Source: Epiperipatus broadwayi
Lineage: Eukaryota > Onychophora > Udeonychophora > Euonychophora > Peripatidae
Assembly (NCBI GenBank): GCA_028023455.1
Contig: JAQFVV010000507.1
Span: 246,501-310,500 of the forward strand
Length of the DNA stretch: 64,000 nucleotides
Reading direction: 5' to 3'
The position numbers and the translations under genes were made by a program. Below the pieces are notes generated by a model. That model was not told the DNA's origin and made no database searches. It saw only the letters and a program-made list of their open reading frames with translations. This document shows, one piece after another, positions 24,205 to 35,892 of the stretch. Position 1 is the first letter of the stretch. Every line of letters begins with the position of its first letter.

Positions 24205-26488
24205 TTGAAATAAATTTTTTATTTAATTTTCAGCTAGTGATATGCACTGGAACATTTTCTTTTAAATGAGTATCATATCTTGTCTCTAGAAGAAGAAAGT
24301 GCGATAAATATTAGTTTTGTAATAATCATAGAAACCATTCCAGATAATTCACACATTAGTCCTTTAGTTGGTTAATTTTTATTTTGTGATGCTGTCTTTT
24401 AAGTTTGTTTGCAGCAAACTTTTCTTTCTGCAAAATAATATTTTGTCTAATTATAATCTCAACCATATTCCTCCAATGTCTCTGAACCATATCTTTGTAA
24501 AATTTGTCTTTCCATAAAAAACATGTTTAAGACTACCATAAAATACTCATTTTTTCAATCATTTCATTAACTATCTCATCAATCCAAATCTTTTCTTTTT
24601 AATTTATTTACTGTCTGCATTGTCATCTAGTTCAAATATTTGCTATCATTATTTTCAATTTATATTATCACTTCCTTTTTTAACCAACAATTTAAAAAAA
24701 AAAAGTTTATTAATTTATCAGTAGATTCCATCTTGATTTGATCTCCTTTTCATTCATTGTTGTTAAATTCTAATTTGATTAGATCTCAGTTTCAGGATAT
24801 GTACAAATATTCTTAATGCTATTTATATACTCGTTCTTAATTATCATACAATTTAATTGATTTTTTTTTTATCATTTAGTTTATGCAAATTTTTTTTGTG
24901 GTTTTAAAATAATAAAGTCATTATTATTTTTCAAAATCTCAGTTGTACTATGCAATTTTTCCAATTTTTGGTATCACTTTATTAGCTAACCATTTTATAT
25001 ATAATATGGCAAGCAATTGTTTTTTAATTATTTCCAAAATTTCAGATTTAATCACATGTTTCCACCTCTTTATTTATAATATAAAACGTTACAAATGACA
25101 TTATATTAATATTAGAATTTCAATATTTTTGTGATCTTTATTAACTTATAGTAGTTTGTAAAATTATTTGACAATTTTCATGATAATTGCACCAGCATTT
25201 TTTTTCTTATAATTTAAATAACTTTTCTCCCAATATCAAGATTATATTTTGTATCTTGGAAAGTTGTACTTTTTTAAGATAAATTTTACATCTATTTTCA
25301 TATTTTACCATAAGCTATTTTGACTACCATTTTACAAATCCATATTTTCAATTCTGAATGATTATTATACATTTTCATATTCTTTCTTTTCTACTTGCAT
25401 ATATCTGCTGTTACTAAAATGTCTGTTAGTTTCTTATTGATATCTTTAAAATCTGAGAAACCTTCTAAGCTTTTTAAACAATATAAAGTGATTTGTAAAT
25501 TTTAGCTAAAATTTATTTCTGGAAATATGGAATATCTGCTGTTATTAATATCTTTCTTAAACCATTTGTTCCTCTAATATTGTGTTAAGACACAACTTAT
25601 GTCTCATTGATTAATGATTACTTCCTATGTTGAACCCGATATGTTCATTACTGATTTAAAATGTACACTTTTGTTAATCAAAATGTAATTTTAACTAAAT
25701 ATGGAGTTAAACAACTTGGCTCAAATAAAATATCATTGCTTTAGCATGATACATATTCAACAATCCTTAGATGATTTATTATATTATTATTATATAAATG
25801 TAATTATGAATTTAACACAAAATTGAAGTAGTTTTAGTTAGCACTTATTTACAACATGCATACTTCAATAAATTCATAAAGATAATTAACCAACCTTTAT
25901 TAAAATAAACATTATTAGTTTTTTTTTTTTTTTAAATTTTATTAAAAACTAAATATATCTACTACTCTTTACAAACATGCACGAGAGTTTATTTTTTAAC
26001 CACTTCCCCTTCTTTTGCTCATGCACACAATCTTCTAGATCTAGAAATTATCATTACTACCATACTGCAAATTTGTAAATACAGATAATCAAAAAACATA
26101 TTAATATTATTAATATGCTTTTCAATCTAAAGTCTCTTCATTTAGATTAATGATGTATTTTTGTTTTATATTTATTTACATACATATAAAAACTTAATTT
26201 ACAATTGCTTTACATTAAATTTTAATAGAGTTTAATTATACTTATATTCCTTGATAGGCAGATAAGAACTTGTTTCTCAAAAATATCATTCCCAAAAGTT
26301 AATGGGATTAATTATTGTTAGTATATTAATAATATAAAACTAAATCTTTTAAAATGTTGATTGAATTCTGAATAAAGTGAAGAAAATAATATTAATTTAA
26401 TTTGTGAAGGCTATACCCAATGGATGAAAAATTGGTGCTATTATTAGTTCAGAGTATTTTATTTTCAACTGTTTGTATATATGGTTAA
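24205..26488. other. A+T-rich non-coding, possible eroded relic
   Basis: Some - strand frames between about 24250 and 24700 look protein-like, but no domain could be named. The rest is T-rich sequence with no feature. It could be the 5' part of the Penelope-like element. Confidence 0.35.
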
Positions 26489-26499
26489 TGATTTTGCAT
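26489..26499. repeat. Target-site duplication, 3' side of LINE
   Basis: The 11-mer tgattttgcat lies directly next to the poly(A) tail of the LINE (T-run on the + strand). The identical 11-mer flanks the other end at 31779-31789. Confidence 0.9.
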
Positions 26500-26687
26500 T
26501 TTTTTTTTTTTAAAGTAATATTCTTTATTACAAACCAAAAATATTTTCATAATTACAGAGTTATTTAAGTTCCTCTAACAACATTTCTTCAACTACTGTC
26601 ATAATACTCGGGGTATTTTCCTCAGTGATTTATATGTTGTCGTTCATTACCTTACTAATACATTCTTAGACTGGAAATGATGTTTAC

Positions 26688-29600
26688 CTACCATATCTCA
26701 CATGTAGATAGAACAGACCCTCCCCACACTGATTCTACAGTATTCTTTGGCCAATATTTTAAACATAGGTTAAAGTAATCACTCCAATCTCTCTCCAGCT
26801 TTCTCAGCCAAATGAATTTTTTATTGTCAAATACCAAAGAACATCTAATTAGCCATATTGTTTTTAATGCATGGATTATAACCATTGCATTATGCGGATT
26901 AAACATAATCACATATTTTTTTATCAGATCCTTTAGGTCTATTATTGGCATATGAAAGACTTGTGATCTCATATCCCTGAATGCCTGGCATTTCTCAAAC
27001 AGGTGCGTAAATGTTTCTTTTCTCTTCTTACAAAAGATACACACATCATCCAACCCCATCCCCAGCCTTTTATTAAGGTAGGAGGTAGTCAGCAGGATTC
27101 CATTTATCAGCTTAAAAATAAACTTCATAGATGATTGAGGCGTATATATCGAGTGGAATTTTTTAAGAACACTTTTCAGTGAACAGCCCAACCACGCATT
27201 CTCATTTTGATAATCTCCTTTTGTTAAATCTTTATATTTTATTCCATCTAGACTTTGGACATTTAGATCATCTTGTAAATCTTTGTATGTTATAAACATG
27301 TCCGCAAGATGTGATCTTCTTTCAGCTCCCATTTCATTGTAAATTCTTATATCTCCCGTTGGAGGACTGATCCTTCATTACATTCAAATATGCCCTGGAA
27401 GTAATAAAATTAACATAAGCTTTTGGATCGATTAAGTTAAGCCTACCTTTATCTATTGGTTGCTGGAGTACAGAGGTTGAGAGGAGGCTAGATTTCTTCC
27501 CCCATATGAACTTCTTTGCCATCTGTATAATCTTTTGGATAGTTTTGTTGTAAAGTTTCAACCAAGGTCCATGATAACTAAGCACTGAAAATCTTGGTTC
27601 TAGTCACTTCATAGAGTTTAAAATATGAAACACTATTAATTCTTTCCTCTATTTTTTTTGTTACTAGTTGATTTAACTGACGATTCATTTTAGTTTTGGA
27701 TAAGTAAAGGGGGAGGCCAAGAAAAGACTTAGGCTGAGCTAAAAACTCACTTGGTATTCTTTTCCCAGTTGCCAATTGCCAAGCTGCTGACTTAGCAAAC
27801 TGTACTACTGATCCTGTAGCCTGTTGGAATTTTCTAACCTTATTTATAACTATATCAATATTATAGCTGTTTTCAAAAATTATTATTATGTCATCTATAA
27901 AGGCCGTTACTTTTATTGAAACTCCCAAATGGGGCAGGTAGATTCCGTTAATTATTTTTTCTATTTCCTTTACCATAGGGTCCACATAAATAGCAAATAA
28001 GAGTGCTGCCAATGGAGAACCCTGTGGGATACCTTTACTAGGGATAAAGAACTCCAACCTCCTCATAAAGTTTTTATAAGAAATTTTATTATTAGTAATA
28101 TAATTAATTATTGCATTTATTAAATATTGATCATCTTTTATCAGCCCATTTAGGGCATTAAAAAGATAAGCCCAGTCAACCAAGTCAAATGCAGATTTGA
28201 AGTCAATTTTCAATGCAAAGTACTGAGTCAGATTCAAGGCCTTGGCATACTTGATAGCTTCTTGTATTTTAAGAGCTGCATTTATCACTCTCTTACCTTT
28301 CACAGCATGATGCACTGTTGAAATTTTATCACTGACACTTTTAAACAATTTTCATTGTAGGATTCTAGCCAGTATTTTAGAATCTATATCCTCAATTGAT
28401 ATATTTCTTAAGTCTTCAAATTTAGGTATTAATGTGTTCCTTTCTTTTTTAACACTAAAGATTACTCTTTTATTTATGCTGAGCCATTCAAATCTTTGCG
28501 AGCACATCTGATTAAAATATTTTAAATAGGCCCTATCATAAGATAAGTGATTTGTTTATAAACTGATGCTGGGATCGCATCATTAGCCAGTACTGTTTGC
28601 ATTTTCAATCTATTAATTTCATCTGTAATTTCTTGACACAAAATATATTCCTTCCCTGTTTGCTTTGTAATTATCCTATATTGATGACCATCAATGTCCC
28701 GATTACCCATGGTCTGTTTTAGTCTTTCAACCATATATTCATCAAACTCATCACCTGATATTAGAGAATCTTCTATTGTCTTCATAGATGCTATACAATT
28801 TGTGTGAGGTATATAAATTTTTGCATAATTAATGGTTGGTTTTAATATTTGTCCCAGCCCCAGAATTAATTTCCTTAGTCTTAATATATATCTATCTTCA
28901 TGCATTTTCCTATATATATTATTATATTCTTGTTGTAGTTTACCAACCAGGTCTTTATTTTCACCCAATTCAGAAATGACACTCACTGTTTTATTAATCT
29001 CTATAATTCTATTTTTCATTTGATTTTGGAACATCATATTATTCGAACTATCAGAGCAAAAGTCTGAAATAAATTTTTTGAATTTATGCTAAGCAATACA
29101 TGGAAGCAGGTTTGAAATCTGATTGTAATAATTCGACACTATGATAATGTTAGAAATCTGATCAACCGAAAGGAAAATCTGACTCCTAATGTTCTTCTCT
29201 ATAGTAAAGGCATATCTTTTATTTTTAATTAAACTATAATTTTTTATCTGGAGAAGTATTCTTAAGTGATCCAAGAAGGCCACCAAAGAGATATCAATAA
29301 ATGAGTCCTTAACTTTAGCACTGGATACAAAGAACAAATCAATCAGTGAGGAGTATCTACTGTTAAAAAATGAATAAGCATCTTTGCCATATTTCATTTT
29401 CAATGGGTACACAGCAATCATTTCCAATTTCTGTTCTAGAAGTTTGGGAATATTCTGATAAGAGCAATTAAAATGACCTCCCACCACAACAATACCCGGC
29501 TTTTGTAACAACTTATTCTGAACACTATGAATCCCATTAGGTATATCATTACCCTTAGAAATTGAGTACACCGCAATCAGGTAATGAAGCTGGTCATAAA

Positions 29601-29904
29601 TGACAAAGGACACCACCACACAGTTTACTCGTAACAATATTATTTGTATATTTCTTACACCTGCACTCATATTTATTAGCACTGACACTCCTTGTGATGA
29701 TTTCATGTTAGGTTTGTACAAAAATAAAATTTTATTTGAGAGTTTTTCAATAATCCATGGGGATGTTTTGTCACTAATCTTTGTTTCAGTTAAAATTATA
29801 ATATCATATTTCTGAGATGCTATGTAATCCACAACCTTATCTGCTTTATCACCTCCATTCATACCTCTTACATTAATTGATATTATATTTAGAGCTTTAT
29901 TCAT
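26688..29904 (-). pseudogene. LINE ORF2: APE endonuclease - RT - CCHC
   Basis: The ORF begins at 29904 with the endonuclease: SINVRG, LTETK with the catalytic Glu, SLIDLFFVSS and FLDHLRI are visible. The usual GDFN motif is GGHFN at about 29476, so a catalytic Asp is His. After a frameshift near 29090 comes the linker (29037-28522). The RT is at 28348-27578: motif A ALKIDFKSAFD, motif B IPQGSPLAALLFAIYVDP and motif C FIDD. The C-terminal region (27585-26688) holds KKFIWGKKSS and the finger CIFCKKRKETFTHLFEKC (CX2CX7HX4C). At least four frameshifts or stops break it: near 29090, 28520, 28350 and 27580, plus one at 27333. An intact protein of this class is about 1000-1200 aa, and the summed pieces fit that. 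Confidence 0.9.
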
Positions 29905-29922
29905 GATTTGGCAAAAGATTTG

Positions 29923-31712
29923 TCAATTTATATGAATATTACTCCACAAATTATCCTTTTTTAATTTAGTTTTTTTTTCATCATATTCCTTATCTTTAAC
30001 ATCATCATTTAAAGGTTCTCTATCCTGAATAGGCAATGTTAGCACATCAGTATTTGCTTGCTTATTATCATTATTAACATCATCATTTAAAGGTTCTCTA
30101 TCATGTATAGGCAATGTTAGCACATCAGTATTTGCTTGCTTATTATCATTATTGCCCTCATCAGCTATATCTTCCATGTTGGTTTTTCTTCTGCATTCCT
30201 TTTTATATACTTGTTGTTTGAGAGATTCTACCGATAGTGTTATGATATCCCTGTCTTCCACCACACTTTCCATCCATGAGTCAGTGTCATAATCTTCTTC
30301 AGAGGTTTTACTAGTATCAACATGTGTGTCAGGTTCAACTGATAAACGCTCAGCATCGGTTAATATATCTTTATTAATTTCATTATATATCTGTTCTTCA
30401 TACAATTTATCCTCTTCTCTATTGTTATTAACTATATTAGCCCATGTCTTTATAGGCGAATTACTACATAGGTGATTCATTCAGTCGAATTTATTACACT
30501 TTATGCAATTACCCGTATCACACATCACTGCTATATGACCAACTTTGTCACATCTAAAACACAAAGGTGGTCTACCCCTTATAACTAAGGAAATGGGCAT
30601 TTTATCCTTTAATAATCTATGTGGAAGCTATTCTTTCATTACACCTTTCTTCAACTTTAGCACTACCCTCCATGCATTTGATGGAATTTGAAAGGCTACA
30701 TCCGCCGTCATTTCCCTTTTCATATTTATTATCTCGGCATAATTGCTTATCTGCATTTTAAAATATTCAATATTGAAACTCGGTGGAGTGTGTAGTATTC
30801 TTCCATAAATTAATGGGTTTGGATCTTTTGTTACATAGTAAATTTTTTCTTTTGTATTTCTTTAATTAAGTTTTCTGCTCTTTCTTTTTGTTCTTTATTG
30901 TAATATTCTATTGAAACGAACCCTCTAGCAGGAAAAAAGGCTGTATATTTAACCATGCTAATCAATTCCTGGGCATCGAGTGCTTTTAAATATTCATTAA
31001 GATCAGGTTTGTCAACCACATGTTCTCCTGTAGTGTCATTTGTTTGCATAACTAAACTAAAAATTGATGTACTTGGTGACATGCAGCTTATGAAAATTTT
31101 TTTCCAATAAGAGTTTAAAGTAACAAAAGATTTAGTGGTAAGTCTATTTGTGCTTTTATTTTCTGGAACGTTATCGTTAAGTTCAGCAAAATTTGTTGTT
31201 GCTTTTTTAATTAATTCTTTTTGATTATCCAATTCATTTACTATTTTTATTAATTTTGAACTAGCTGTGATTTGTTTTATTGAAGTAGTTTGTGTACTCC
31301 GCTCATCCGGCAAGTCATAATTTTCATCATTATCCATTTTCCTTCTCTTACTATGTTTTAATATTTCCCGCTCTGATCTTTCTAATCCAATGTTATTATG
31401 TGAACCACCATCAAGTATTGTTCTAGTATTTTCTCTATCAATGCCTGAAGTCTTACTCCCATGATTTTTTGTTTGCAATAGTTGCAGTTTAATGTTAATA
31501 CTATTACCATCACTTTCATCTCTAAATTTATTTAATTCAGTATCGCCATTAATTTTTTCTAATTTATGTTCATTTAACCTAGACTTATCGGACATTTTAT
31601 CTTTGCCAATTTTATTTTCTTCCAAATTACTATCAACTAAATCCTTTAGATTATCTTTATCATTAGTAATACCCACTTTGACTTCTAGGTTTTTTTTACT
31701 CTTCCTCCCCAT
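29923..31712 (-). pseudogene. LINE ORF1: nucleic-acid-binding protein with CCHC knuckle
   Basis: The ORF starts at 31712 with a lysine-rich leader (MGRKSKKNLEVKV). Residues 1-180 are charged and low in hydrophobics. A folded part follows, containing FFPARGFVSIEYYNKEQKE. A frameshift at about 30831 moves the frame, after which the sequence runs to the knuckle CFRCDKVGHIAVMC (CX2CX4HX4C) at about 30555-30510, followed by CIKC. A TAG at about 30628 and a TGA immediately before 30480 interrupt it. The in-phase tail (185 aa, 30480-29923) is acidic and contains a 26-residue duplication. Such ORF1 proteins bind the element RNA and package it for reverse transcription; this copy is inactive. It shares the YSEEQK/YNKEQK block with ORF1 of the LINE at 61-62 kb. 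Confidence 0.85.
29996..30153. repeat. 78-bp tandem duplication inside LINE ORF1
   Basis: Two adjacent copies carry acatcatcatttaaaggttc and end at ttattatcattatt. They differ at about three positions and keep the reading frame, duplicating a 26-residue acidic block (NNDNKQANTDVLTLPI and the following ten residues). The copies are close to identical, so the duplication is recent relative to the decay of the rest of ORF1, or was present in the source element. Confidence 0.9.
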
Positions 31713-31778
31713 CTATTCTCGTCAAATTTAAGTAGGTAAAGATCTTGTATGACTGGCCATTACGAACCGGAAGTCATC

Positions 31779-31789
31779 TGATTTTGCAT
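31779..31789. repeat. Target-site duplication, 5' side of LINE
   Basis: The 11-mer tgattttgcat matches the copy at 26489-26499 exactly and marks the 5' boundary of the element at 31778. Confidence 0.9.
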
Positions 31790-34253
31790 TTATGTGATGA
31801 CAAAAAGCACATCCAAAACACATTTTGATTGATATTTCTTCTAAGTAAAATGTCTAAATGTCAATATCTTCCAGTGATAAGTTAAAAAGATAAAAAGTTT
31901 CAACTTTACAAAAGTGGTAGAAAGTATTCAGTGCACATGTATGACTTTATTTTATCAGAAATTGATTTGCCCTTTTGAGAAATTGACAAAAGGATCATTA
32001 CACATAATTTATTTATTCATTTTTATTACTATTTTTTAAAAAATTAAATTAAAATATTTGTTTTTCATACAGAATATAATGTTTACATTTAGATTTTATA
32101 TAAATATTTATTTCTAATATAAAATCATTCCGTTGAAAATTTATAAATAAACAGTTTCAAATTCCATTGTTTTTGTGAAATTGAAAAACACAACTTTATA
32201 CTATTTAATTTATTTAAATCTTTTTAGTTCTGTAAAATTAATATGTTTTTCAGCAAACATCCAATGTATTCAGCTTTTATATGAAAATTTTTGTTTTGTT
32301 AGTTGAAAAGTAATAAGAATGAGAAGACTTATTGTTTAAATAAAAATACTGTTACAAAAGATGTTCACTTTATTATTATTTTTTAATATTTTTATTTCAC
32401 TTATAAATGGAATTTTAATATTTTAGAAAATAAGTTCATTTATTGAATAAACTCTTTATGAAAATTCACTTTCATTTCTATGTATTATTCTTTTTCTTTA
32501 TTTGTAAAGTTGGTATATTATTTTTAAGATTATTTTTCACTTTTAAACTTTTATTTAAAACAAAATTTTCAAAAAATGTTATGAACAATAAAGTTTAGAA
32601 AATAGTTACTAAATTGACCATATTAGCCTGCTTCCAATTGGATGAATAAAAGGTTAATTTTCAATAAGTTGAGTTTTTATTTTTAAAACACATTTTTGTT
32701 GTTACTTCCCCCCTCTTTCATATCAACTGTAAATTAAAACCATGCAATCATTTTGAAAATACTTCACTGTTTTTGTTCTGCATAGATTTTTGACTAAGGA
32801 TTTCTTGTTTAAAAAAATTGTTAATAAAAATAAGTGTAAATGATTTTATAAAATATGAAACTTTGTTATCAACTACTAGAAACTGAAGATAATTTTTTTA
32901 CACTTAATTAAAATTTAATTAATGTATACATTTTGTTCATTTTTCTATAAATTAATTCATATGTAAATAAAAATATTGTTTAAGAAAATATAGATATAAA
33001 TACTGTTTTATACTACAAATGGAGTCATTTAAATTTTATTAATTTCCAGTCTCAATTAATAATAAACAGTAAAGATTTCCTTAAAAATATAAAATTTTTA
33101 AAATAAAAATTGTTAAATCAAATTTTTGCATATTTGTAAAGCTATTTTTAATACTCAGTTTAATTTAAAGCTAATTTTTTTTTTTTAAGTATAATGTATT
33201 CATAAAATGTTTAGACATAATTATTAAAAATATATTAGTCACATGTTTATAAATTCTTATTAAAATGCCAAATATATTAAAATAATTATTTCATATTAGT
33301 AGACATACTTATAGAATAAATGACTATTTCATTCCACTACTATAACTAAACATCTTCATCCCCTCACTATGGGTAATTAATATTCTGAACACACACACAC
33401 ACACAATATAAGATTATCAAGCTTTAAAAGTATTTTAGATTTTTTTTTTGCAAAGTAATAATTAAAACATATATATATATTTAAAAAAAAAAAAAGACTA
33501 AAAATATTTTACTAAAAAAAACTACACATAACCAATGTTTTTTTTTTAAAAAACGATTTTCTATTTCATTATAACAAACTGAAAAGAAAAAAGAGAAAGG
33601 CATAAACAAGTAAAAAATATCTGCATTATATTTTTTTCAAAATTCTCTTAGTAAGATATCAGTCTGATTATCAATAAAGAAAATTCACAAATAATAATAA
33701 ATAAATTAACTGACAAAAAACAATATGATACTTTAGATGTAAAAATGACTTTTTTTTTTTGCTCAGTTATATATATACTGTATATACTGTGAAATTATTT
33801 TTTTTTAAATTTTAATTGTAAAGAAAATTGATAGAAGAGATTTATTTTTCATTTAAAAAATAAATTTGTTTGGTACTGTCAATTTCAAAATATGCTTTTC
33901 CCCCCGTTAATTAGAAAATTTTATACTAAAAAGATAATTAGTTACTAAATTTAGTAATTGCGAATAATTAAAGAATGACAACAAATTGATTGAGTTCATG
34001 GCAACCCCATTATTTGCTACTTATAGATTTGTTTTTGAAATTGAGCAGTATATACTTTTAACTGAAAAGTTAATTGTTTTAAGAAATTTCTTGTCAGAAT
34101 TTTTATAAACTCAGAGCTTGTATTAATTAGCAGTACATATAACATATTTCAGGATACATTATTGCAAAGAATGACCAGTTAAAACAATTTGAATTATCTA
34201 CCAACCATTTTGTCAAGTAAGCTAAAAAAAGCCATCAAGAAAAAGGCACATTG
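31790..34253. other. A+T-rich non-coding stretch
   Basis: No gene or recognisable element. The stretch is rich in A and T runs, with a short (CA)n near 33391-33405 and TA runs near 33470 and 33768-33790. Confidence 0.6.
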
Positions 34254-34312
34254 TCAAGCATTGGTGGTCAAGAGGTCAGTGACAGCTGCTTTACAAGCAG
34301 TTAATATCTGAA
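34254..34312 (+). pseudogene. Truncated tRNA-like / SINE head
   Basis: The segment caagcattggtggtcaagag followed by gtcagtgacagctgctttac resembles the 5' half of the SINE heads at 19.2, 38.2 and 49.2 kb: acceptor-like GCATTGG, A-box-like TGGTCAAGAGG, and an anticodon-type hairpin GCTGC/GCAGT. It breaks off before any B box. It is probably an old 3'-truncated copy. Confidence 0.4.
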
Positions 34313-34624
34313 CTAAGTAATCTTCAATGATAATGTTAATATATGCTGTCTTAAATGTCTATTATATAAATTTGTAAAATACACTTTTTGTTATAGTTAC
34401 TGATAAATATTTATTAATGAATACATTTTATGAAAATTTGCTCTTTTATATTTTTGGTTCAAAGATCAAAATAATGAGATCAAATAAGCATAATGTAATA
34501 ATTGGTTAAGAGAAAACCAATTTAGTAATAAAAAGAATCAATCTATAATTATTTTCATAGTGATTATTAATAATAATACTTTATTTGATACTACCAAAAC
34601 CACATGATAGGTGACACTACTGTA

Positions 34625-34875
34625 TAAAAAAGTGTTTATACAGAAAGTAGATTATTGGTTTTTATGCTGGGTTTGGAAAAAGATAAGAGGGATTTAGATA
34701 TAAAGGATGTAGAGTTGACAAAGATCATGTTGTGGAAATGGGATGGAGCAGAATATGGAAAAAATTAGATTGGGGAATGTAAAATTAAGTAGCTAATAAG
34801 TTTTTCTTCATACAATTGCTGCGAGATTCTTGATTTTGTTTAAGAAGCTACAGTACATCACATCACATCACATAT
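34625..34875 (+). mobile_element. 5'-truncated LINE tail (copy 1)
   Basis: This copy begins around tatacagaaagtagattatt and runs to a terminal run of the pentamer CATCA (about 34853-34873). It is nearly identical to 35283-35524. It contains only the extreme C-terminal codons and 3' end of the LINE described for copy 2. Confidence 0.7.
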
Positions 34876-35524
34876 TTGTACAAAAGATGGGATGATTGTG
34901 TTTGGAGAATTGTTGAGTGTTATAGTGGTAAGGAATGGGATAAAAGAATAGATTTATTAATAAAGAATAGGGAGTTACAGAGAGATGGAGATCTAGTATG
35001 GAGAGTAAAAAGAGTTTAAATATATATAGAAATAAACAGAATATTAGGTGTGAGTTAATTTATGATAATAGTAAGGAAAGTAGTTTATTGTTTAAGGCTC
35101 GAACAGGATCTTTAGCAACAAGAGAATATACATGTAAATGGAAAAATATAAGTGATTTAGTCTGTAAATTATGTAAGGAAGGAATAGAAAATATTAGGCA
35201 TTTGTTAATTGAATGTAAATGCTTAAAAACAAAAAGGGCATATATAATGAAGTTATGAAAAAATAAATATGAAAAAAGTGATTATACAGAAAGTAGATTA
35301 TTGGTTTTTATGCTGGGTTTGGAAAAAGATAAGAGGGATTTAGATATAAAGGCTGTAGAGTTGACAAAGATTATGTTGTGGAAATGGGATGGAGCAGAAT
35401 ATGGGAAAACTTAGACTGGGGAATGTAAAATTAAGTAGCTAACAAGTTTTTCTTGGTATAATTGCTGAGAGATTCTTGACTTTGTTTAAGAAGAAGCTAC
35501 AGTACATCACATCACATCACATCA
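34876..35524 (+). mobile_element. 5'-truncated LINE fragment with C-terminal zinc knuckle (copy 2)
   Basis: An open piece at 34998-35258 (86 aa) contains LLFKARTGSLATREYTCKWK and then CKLCKEGIENIRHLLIEC, a CX2CX8HX4C finger. This combination (an R-T-G block followed by C..C...H....C and a leucine-rich run) is typical of the C-terminal end of non-LTR reverse transcriptases. After a stop, the 3' part repeats copy 1 and ends in the same CATCA pentamer run (35505-35524). It is a different LINE family from those at 26-32 kb and 57-62 kb, which end in poly(A) and GAT/AAT repeats. The RT core is absent, so it is 5'-truncated and dead. Confidence 0.7.
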
Positions 35525-35814
35525 TTACTGCTAATAATATTTGACCCTATTATGACATTGACTTTAAAACAATTTTAACATTCCAATATGTGTGATAAAA
35601 GAAAAAAAAAACTTAATAAGCTGTGTCAAAAATTATTCAGAAAAATGACAGTGACATATTAATTTAGAAATAATTAAAATTAACCAAAATTATGATCTTT
35701 TTTTATTTAATAAAGAAACCAGAGACTCATAATGACTGAAATATAAAAATTGAATTTATTTGGTCAGAAAAATTGATTAAGATTATTTTAGATGAGAAGA
35801 AAGATTATAATTAC

Positions 35815-35892
35815 CAGGAGGAGCTGTACAATTATCCAATGTCTTTTTGATATCTCTTAATGTGGCCAGGTAATCTGAATTCCATTCTTGTG
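35815..35892 (-). CDS. Candidate internal exon of an unidentified host gene
   Basis: On the - strand a strong acceptor (pyrimidine tract tcctattctttttttatag) leads into 78 bases that are fully open in one frame and end at a donor (CCTCCTG then gtaatt). The reading starts two bases in with QEWNSDYLAT and ends LDNCTAPPG. Both introns are phase 1, so the exon is symmetric. Its base composition is much less A+T-rich than the flanks. The middle (LRDIKKTL) looks helical or coiled-coil-like, followed by a Cys and a Pro-Pro-Gly. A non-helical segment leading into a collagenous stretch would look like this, but that is speculation. No neighbouring exon was recognised, so the introns would be long. Alternative: chance ORF with chance splice sites. 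Confidence 0.45.

Larger units (their letters stand above)
26500..31778 (-). mobile_element. Full-length LINE (L1/Tx1-like organisation), mutated
   Basis: This is a complete 5.28-kb non-LTR retrotransposon on the - strand. In order it has a 5' end at 31778 (GATGACTTCC), ORF1 with a CCHC knuckle, ORF2 with APE-type endonuclease, reverse transcriptase and a C-terminal CCHC finger, a short 3' UTR, a polyadenylation signal (AATAAA on the - strand, + coordinates 26524-26529) and a poly(A) tail (about 26500-26511). Identical 11-bp duplications at 26489-26499 and 31779-31789 prove insertion as a unit by target-primed reverse transcription. Both ORFs carry stops and frameshifts, so it cannot move by itself. 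The single poly(A) tail and FIWGK-type C-terminal block favour the L1/Tx1 group; the exact clade was not tested. Confidence 0.93.

Noticed and set aside
26688-31731. + strand ORFs within the LINE (28832-29023, 29600-29815, 31492-31731)
   Set aside because: They are antisense shadows of the LINE ORFs.
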